From Melastoma dodecandrum (lineage: Eukaryota; Streptophyta; Magnoliopsida; Myrtales; Melastomataceae): DNA of 64,000 bases. Under the pieces are notes generated by a model that was not told the origin of the DNA, did not search any database, and saw nothing but the letters and a program-made list of their open reading frames with translations. The position numbers were made by a program, and so were the translations under genes. Below are positions 57,790 to 64,000 of this stretch, piece by piece (the first letter of the stretch is position 1; the number at the start of each line of letters is the position of its first letter). The stretch lies in assembly GCA_029817715.1 (NCBI GenBank), contig JARUPY010000474.1:7378001-7442000 (forward strand), given 5' to 3'.

Positions 57790-58765
57790 AGAAACATAAG
57801 CCTTTTGCCCACTTTTCCTCCATTTATACATTTGTTAAACGTTTATGAGGTGGTTGAGAAGTTAAAGACTTCAATATGGACACTCCCTCCTCCCCTGGCT
57901 TTGTTATCAGGGGCCATTTGTTGAATCCCCTGGTTGCTGCTACGGCCATATTAGGTCCCCTGTTTCCCAACCAATTCTCAACCCTAGTTGTCTTACTAAT
58001 TACCTCCTTGCTTCTGACCAAACCGTCATATGGATCCTCTTCAGTCGACAATGTCTTCTTGCTTACTATAGCCTGCTGCAATGTCCTTGAATTCAATACA
58101 GTTATCAGTTTCTTATTGTCTCTCTTAAGGCCACCAACAAATAAGGCAGTCTGGTCTTGATCCGATATATCCCCTGGTAATAAGAGATACAAATTCATCC
58201 ATGTATTCTGAATAACTATGGCCTTCTCTCAGTTTCTTCAAGATCCAAATCGGCCGCGACAATTGGTTAGGACCAAACCTGATCAACATAGCCGAAATAT
58301 ATTCCTCCCAACTCACCACTCCTCCCATTCCCCTATTCTTAAAAAATGTGTGGTGCCACACGATTGCTAACCCGGTTATACTAACCTTCAACTTTGCAGG
58401 TGTTTTCTCAAGTTCGAAGTAGCGCACACACTTAAATACCCACTCCTCTACCTTGGTTCCGTCAAATGTAGGAAACTCTACACTCATATGTTGAGTACTT
58501 CTCTATTAGCCAGACTTGACGTCTATCTTGCCTTTGCTTTGTGGTCTCTCCTTCCTCAGACAACTCCCTTCGCCTGCTACCGCTCCGAGCTTCAATCATT
58601 CCCAGCCTTGAATCGATTCCCTCGACCATGTTGTTAAAGCTGTCCACCTTCCTGATCAACAACTCCTGTAGCATTTCGGCCACTGCCTCGCCTTCAATTA
58701 GATTGGTCCGAGACCTTGTACTATCAGCCACTGCCATCCCTCTTCTACAATAATCGAGCCATGTA
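57790..58765 (-). pseudogene. gag of chromovirus remnant
   Basis: Pieces include VDSFNNMVEGIDSRLGMIEA (coiled N terminus), MSVEFPTFDGTKVEEWVFK, the capsid segment ARFGPNQLSRPI-like text, and LVSLITRGYIG. Frames are 58779-58462, 58487-58125 and 58198-57824. Then KWAKGLCF-x-CDEK at about 57800, a zinc knuckle with a stop in it. Confidence 0.75.
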
Positions 58766-58766
58766 C

Positions 58767-58778
58767 GCTCTGATACCA
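58767..58778 (-). other. Primer-binding site, initiator tRNA-Met type
   Basis: On - the sequence is TGGTATCAGAGC, the standard primer site of many plant LTR elements, close after the LTR end near 58784. Confidence 0.85.
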
Positions 58779-58783
58779 CCTAA

Positions 58784-59225
58784 TGCAAAGGAAATGCAAC
58801 ACCCCGCCCCTAGATCAAGAACACAGCTGGATTATAAAGAAAGAAAACCCAAAAGTACAAGCTCACTACATCATCGTCTTCCTTACAGCCTCCAAACCCA
58901 GAAAACAAACGAAAACATCTGTCACCCCATTTCCTTCCTCTACTACAACCTTCTCTCTCATTCTAACTGACTGTTAGGGGACGAGCTCCCCTATATTCCT
59001 TTTTCCCCACCCTACACCTGTCCAATGTATTTTTGTTGTATATTTATCTTATTAACTATTTACTCCAAGCTATTTACTTCAATCCTCCAATTTCGTCATT
59101 CTCTTCCAATCTTCGACCCATGTCCACTTATTCTCCTCAATTCTTCCAGTCCATGTTCCCAACAACCCTACATCTAGCATCCCTACGTCCAGTGTCCTTC
59201 AAGTCGTGTCCAACTCCCCCGAAAT
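58784..59225 (-). repeat. LTR and duplicated pol tail of a chromovirus
   Basis: 58784 to about 59016 is LTR-like noncoding sequence next to the primer site. 59033-59225 repeats 55385-55575 (tgtatattt...ctatttactcc...ccaatcttc...gttcccaacaaccctac) with about one difference in every 8-10 bases. That shared part is the 3' end of pol. So a pol tail lies on both sides of the element, as in a tandem or nested pair. Confidence 0.65.
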
Positions 59226-60880
59226 TCCATACATCAACGGGCTACGTGGTACCACCAAGGGAAGCGCGGGTTGCAGGTGGAAAGTTTTCTTGACAACAAC
59301 CTCAAGGTGCTTCAGCTCGGGCAAGTGGTGCTCTTCAACCATTGAATTGATCTGGACTAGTTCTGTCAAGTGTTCCATCACTTTCTTCAACGCGTCATCG
59401 TGGGGCAACACTTGGCCTCACCCGTTCTACCATTGTGGCCATTGTATCGGTTCAACCGACAACGATGCCCTGTAACAAAACATGAGAATGTTGTTTAAGA
59501 AGAAAGTAACAGAAGGAGCAGTGTTTCAGTTAAATAGGAACACCATAAATAAAGACGATGGTAATACCATGAGACCGCCCTTGATTTCATGAATGTCGCT
59601 CTCCATTCTTGGGGTGCTGTCTCCATTCTCGATCTCCAATGCCAAAAGGAGCCGTAATAGGCCTCTCTTTTGCTCATCTATGCTTAACTTGTCACGATGC
59701 CTTCTTTCTTCTCCTTTTGTGGCGGAAAGGATGATTGAATTGAAGAATTGATCGAACTACAAGTTCACTTCCCTTGTAGGTCCAACCTCGAGAGAAGTCC
59801 GAAACGTTTAGTTTCGATACAATGTGAAAATCTCGGGCCGACCCACTCCCAAGCCCAGCATATAAGCCTAACAAGTTCCATTCCAAAACCAATTGGCAAT
59901 GGAGAAATTGACCCATTGAGTATATATGCTAGTTTGAGAGTCATTTCCTATCCAACGTGGGAATTAGGGGCTTTTTTTTCAACATCTCCCTTCAAACCGA
60001 GGCCCATTTCACTCCGCTCTTATATCATGTGAAAAATCTCGGGCCGGCCCACTCCCAAGCCCACCATATAAGCCAACAGGTTCCACTCCAAAACCAATTG
60101 GCAATAAAGGTAGGGACACATTGTGATGCAATGTTGTGAGGCATTCTCTAACGAATGTGGGACTTAGGGCTTTGGGTTTGCATCTTCCCGCAAACCCAAG
60201 CCCATTGTACTCCGGACTACGATACCATGTAGAAATTTATGATGGGTTACCTTCACCTAAAAGCTAGCAATTAGGTGAGGGGTCTCCAACCTTATGCATA
60301 TGGCCCAGGCCCATTTTACCCGGTGTGAGAATATTTCCAGCACTTCATAAGTTTCACCGTAACATTCTTAAACTCAGAGTTGATCGATTCCCCTTTCTCC
60401 CTTCCAAGACTAATTCTCCACAACACGGTGATTACTGAACCAATCATTGTACGAAGAGCCAGTTCCTCGATGTCAATTGGTGAGCCGAATGCCTGGTAAA
60501 CTTCCGTGACAGATTTCCTAACTGCATGCAGTCTTAGATCATAGCACGCCTCAAGGCTCCTCGTGCTCGAAACTTGTTACACAAGTTACTTGCACGTTGT
60601 CCTCCAATATGAACCATAGTTAGCGAATGCGATGTCCCTTCAACCATGGGAAAAGATATGAGCAGTGAAGTTAGAGTCACGGTTGGCAAACTCGAGATCT
60701 TTTTCTCAAATGATCTCCTTGACCAAGGCTCGGGAGAACTAACGGTGACATATAACTTTCTTCCCGACCAGAGTTTGTAAATCGGGCCGTCAGTTTTAGC
60801 CAATTCGGCCAATATTTCTAGAGGTCATCTCCAAGAAATGGGAGGTACCCGAGAATTGGAAGGCCAATTGGTCACGGTGG
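59206..60880 (-). pseudogene. Cytochrome P450 pseudogene, CYP706-like
   Basis: On -, an N-terminal part at 60812-60534 reads ILAELAKTDGPIYKLWSGRK, LYVTVSSPE, continuing through TRHSAHQLTSRNWLF to about 60345. After a repeat insertion it resumes at 59820 with LNVSDFSRG, at 59690 with KLSIDEQKRGLLRLLLALE and the I-helix area (EIKGGLMVLP), and ends with VMEHLTELVQINSMVEEHHL, PELKHLEVVVKKTFHLQP, ALPLVVPRSP. The ExxR motif should read KETLRL-like; here it is KKTFHL, so both the Glu and the Arg are lost. The heme-binding end is missing, cut by the chromovirus at about 59225. The order and wording fit the CYP706 family; CYP76 is an alternative. Confidence 0.75.
59815..60345. repeat. Dispersed repeat inserted in the P450 pseudogene, partly tandem
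   Basis: Phrases tgtgaaaatctcgggccg and cactcccaagcccaccatat, with ccaattggcaat, appear at about 59822 and again at about 60028, a spacing near 206 bases. Wording such as accaattggcaat plus aatgtgggacttagg is common in plant genomes in short LTR or TRIM-like elements. It interrupts the P450 frame. Confidence 0.6.
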
Positions 60881-63130
60881 CAGTGGCCGGGGTGTTGCTT
60901 TTTTCAATTACTTCAACATGAATAAACTGACAATCGCGATTAACATAAGGAAGACGCTGATCCAATTGTCAGCATCTGATTCAAAGGATCTCTGCTATTT
61001 CTGCATATCAATTTTTGTTGCAAGGCACTGTACTGTTTTGCATGAGCCAGAATTCCACATTTTAGTAGTTGTTATACTCGAAAAGGCCGTTTATGTGAGG
61101 CTTAGAGAACTTGCCATTTGCTACAATACAAGCTCGACCATGTTCATACTAATAGTGTGCGATACGGACTTTCTTACAAGAACAAACCAAACTCATTCTT
61201 TGGCGTATCATTGTCTTGTGTTTTCCTTCCACCTGTACGCCGAATATCTTGTTCCTAACTTTAAGGAACTATTGATATGGTTGTAATGATGAGCCATACA
61301 GAACTTTAACCTTCTGTGTTGTAAAAGAAAGCTTGAAATACACCGCATAAGCTACTAAGTACGCCGAATATCTCTTGAAATTATTCTTAAATCAAGAAAC
61401 TAATCTGATCGTATAATTAGTTAACAAAGAAAATAAAATAAGCAATGTATTTCTCATGAAAGGAAATAAGCTATTTATTTATGTAAATGTTATGCAAAGT
61501 TGTCTTATTATCCACCAAGGAACCGATTCTGGGACAATAATCGACATCATGTATCCAAGTTCATTGAATTACACATCTTGACAGAATGAAATCAAATTTA
61601 ATACTTATCAAAGTTAATCTCGAATTACTTCCAATTACACGGTTGATATTAGTTTTAGAACTTTTTGGCATTATTCTTGGGAACTTCATTAAATTAGATA
61701 TTCATCGATTTAATATAATTCATAATGGATAATTGCTATTGGTGATGCTATTTGTATATTAAGAAGTTATATATTCATAATTTATTCATTTACCTTTTCG
61801 TAAAAGCTTAAATATGTTAATTTTAATTTCTACATACTTGTATATAAATAGGTTGATTCAGGTACAAGGAGAGACGTGCAAAGACAAAGAAAAGTGTAAA
61901 GATACCGAATGTGTACATTATTTGTATTTTTTAGTGTTCTTAGTCAAACATGGGAAAGAACAATGCAGAGGATTGTAGCTGTGCAGGAATCTAGGACAAA
62001 GGACAACCTAGGATAGATGTTACTGTCTGCTCGTGTAGACTTCCCATGAAGTCGTTATTTCGGGGGACTATGCAAGGGAAGTTACAACTGGGTGTTGTGT
62101 AGGTACTGCCGGAGTGAAACCTCCGAAATGAAATCGTAGTGGGTTGCTGTGTAAAGGAGGACAATGCTCGAATGACTCCTTTCTTTTGTTAGTCAGGTGC
62201 AAAACCTTTTCGTATGTGCTGTAGAATGTTGATCGCGCATCACCTTCAGTATTCGACAAACTGCTCGGTGGCGAACTTCATACTTTACACTGAAAGAAGT
62301 TTTAATAATGACTTGCAGCCTCAGACATATCCAGAGATACTGCTGTCTAACCTTGTAAATACAGTCCAAAGCTTGAGTGCCCGAGAACGACACGAAGGCG
62401 ATGGTCGAAAAAAGACTTCAACCACTCTTGAACTTCCTTTAAAGGGGGTGAGGAAAGGGTTCGGAGTGTTATTCGTAACTCTGGTGTCGTTCCTCTTATA
62501 AGGCTCCATATCAAGGCCTGGGTATAATTAGATCGGTACCCAAGGCTCCAACCCACGAACCTCGTACAAAGAATCAGGAGGAATATTCTGATGCAGACTT
62601 CGCAGGAAGTAAGGTAGACAGAAAAAGTACTAAATCGCCGAAAGGATGCGACTCTGTTATCTGACATCAGTTAGGGGTGTTTCGCATTAGGCGACCACAC
62701 AATCAACGAATCCTCCGGGAAACAGTTGTCCGTGCACATCGTCGTAGTTGGGTCGGATCGATGGGAATGTTCTCAGATGGACAATACCATCCAGGACCAC
62801 ACATAGCCCAAGAACTGTAACTATCCCCTACTGCTATTGTATTTTCTGTAACAGCATTCCGAGCAGCAGTTATATTCTCAGAGAACCGATTCTACATTGT
62901 TAAAAATTCGGTATTCGATATTTGATTTTTGGTTCGGTACGGGGATTTGTTTCCAAGATTAGAGACAGTTCTGAGCACATGCCTGCTCAACGGTCGTTGC
63001 GCCTGAGCGCCCCTACACCAAGCCTCCACACTTCCTCGCCGAGGAAGTCAAACCACGACACCGAGCCTTGGCATATCAACTCAATGCCCTGAAACCATCC
63101 CATTCTATGTGAGCCAAGGAGAGGCTCGAG
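60881..63130. other. Unassigned AT-rich region
   Basis: One 122-codon frame on + (60918-61286) and some shorter frames on - near 62193-62667 match nothing I recognise. No repeats with clear ends were found. Confidence 0.45.
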
Positions 63131-63182
63131 CCAATCATTGCCTCAGAAGAAGTTGAAGGGAAAGATGCCACAATCGAAGGCC

Positions 63183-63262
63183 GTCGATGGAGCTGCTTCT
63201 ACGCCAGCCGTCGATGCTGCTGCTTCTACGCCAGCCGTCGATGGAGATCAAACCTCTTGTGT
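63183..63262 (+). repeat. 27-bp tandem repeat
   Basis: gtcgat starts at 63183, 63210 and 63237; each 27-base unit reads VDGAASTPA or VDAAASTPA. Two full copies and a partial third, immediately before the copia fragment. Confidence 0.9.
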
Positions 63263-63323
63263 GGGCACCCCTCAACAAAATGGGGTTGTCGAGAGGAAAC
63301 ATCAGCATCTCTTGCAGGTCACC
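63258..63323 (+). pseudogene. Scrap of Ty1/copia integrase
   Basis: The residues GTPQQNGVVERKHQHLLQV are the signature around the catalytic Glu of copia integrases. Flanking sequence on either side is not copia, so only about 66 bases remain. Confidence 0.7.
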
Positions 63324-64000
63324 AGGGGTGAAGCAGAACAAAGAAGAGATTTTCATTTCTCAGGAGAAGTAACGCTCGGGGAGCGAAAGTCCGCGAGACG
63401 GGCGTCTCGCAAGGATTCGGTTGAACGGCTGGGAAGTGGGGCTGAACGGAGTCCCTAGGGGCCTCGATCGTTGCAGGAAGGGAAGCGGGTCAACTTTTGC
63501 GATGAGTCAGCAGATACAATTGGAAAGAGACAACCTGCGACTTACTGGGAGAGGTTCGGAGTTCCAAAGATCACACTGATGCAGACGCCCCTGGGTCATA
63601 ATTAGGGAGTTATTAGATCAAGATATGTTGCGAAAATGTTGTACTATGACGGGAAAATTCATCGGAGCCAACAAACTGTCTTCTAAGGGCCCCCATGGGG
63701 GGGAATGGACGGAAGACAAAAGGGGAAGGGGAAGGGGGAAAAATAATACAGGGGCACGACAAAAACCTTGTGTCCAGCGTAGCATTCCCTTTGGGACAGG
63801 GGTGGTATGGTAATTTTCTAGGGAGGGGTTGAAAATCAACTAACCAGAACACAACACCTAGGGGCGGACACTTTGGCATTTTCGCCAGTCGACCATGCCC
63901 GGCCGCCGAGAGCCCCCCCACGACCGCGCTACGTGGTCGTTCGCTCGACCTCCACAATTTCTAACGCTGTTTTTCGCCTTAATTGTTTTGGGGTCGGTCT
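63324..64000. other. Unassigned window end
   Basis: Open frames on both strands overlap without known motifs. Purine-rich tracts near 63715-63740 account for some of them. Confidence 0.4.

Larger units (their letters stand above)
55385..58784 (-). mobile_element. Chromovirus (Ty3/gypsy) remnant
   Basis: On -: primer site TGGTATCAGAGC (58778-58767, initiator Met tRNA type), gag, protease, RT, a shortened integrase and a chromodomain-like end. RNase H and much of the integrase core are deleted. The left end is broken where the next element begins (about 55362-55385). Confidence 0.85.

Noticed and set aside
60918..61286. 122-codon frame on +
   Set aside because: Cys/Phe/Leu-rich with no recognised motif or conserved context; probably accidental.
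1..64000. CRISPR arrays, bacterial operons, rRNA and tRNA genes
   Set aside because: None seen. The tandem arrays lack the repeat-spacer form, and tRNA-like text is limited to primer sites and the doubtful SINE.

Overview
This is nuclear DNA from a flowering plant, most likely a eudicot. Evidence: intron-bearing plant genes (mitochondrial citrate synthase, a DUF641/IRK-interacting-like protein, a DUF1442 protein), a CYP706-like P450 relic, and a dense mix of Ty3/gypsy, copia and hAT elements. No bacterial or organellar gene is seen. All identifications are by eye from translated motifs; no search was run.

Layout. 1-3992: decayed gypsy element on +, with its protease region triplicated in a 493-bp tandem array, ending in an LTR-like tail. 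3993-19666: long Tat-group (Ogre/Retand-like) gypsy element with near-identical LTRs. It has broken gag-pol on +, then 50-bp tandem repeats, then an intron-containing plant mobile domain (PMD) gene on - with its own TATA box and a 42-bp minisatellite near its start, then on + a short piece resembling the conserved motif of CLASSY/DRD1 SNF2 remodelers. 19667-20235: GTAC-saturated tandem DNA. 20563-22270 (-): DUF641/IRKI-like gene. 24732-25544 (-): DUF1442 gene. 27566-30810: hAT transposon with a broken transposase. 31.6-32.4 kb: two foldback-type repeats. 32.8-36.1 kb: unrecognised decayed coding DNA on -. About 36.2-47.3 kb: second Tat/Ogre element, older, without a visible 3' LTR, again with antisense ORFs after pol. 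47879-53399 (-): intact 19-exon citrate synthase gene, the best supported gene here. 53.8-55.4 kb (-): 5' LTR plus gag of another element. 55.4-59.2 kb (-): degenerate chromovirus. 59.2-60.9 kb (-): CYP706-like P450 pseudogene split by a dispersed repeat. 60.9-64 kb: mostly unassigned, with a scrap of copia integrase.

Most notable: the element at 3993-19666 carries two host-derived sequences from families tied to transposon silencing. One is a PMD gene (MAIN/MAIL relatives); the other is a fragment like CLASSY/DRD1 of RNA-directed DNA methylation. The PMD gene keeps two GT-AG introns because it is antisense to the genomic RNA. Extra and antisense ORFs are known in Tat elements; this particular pairing is what deserves checking.
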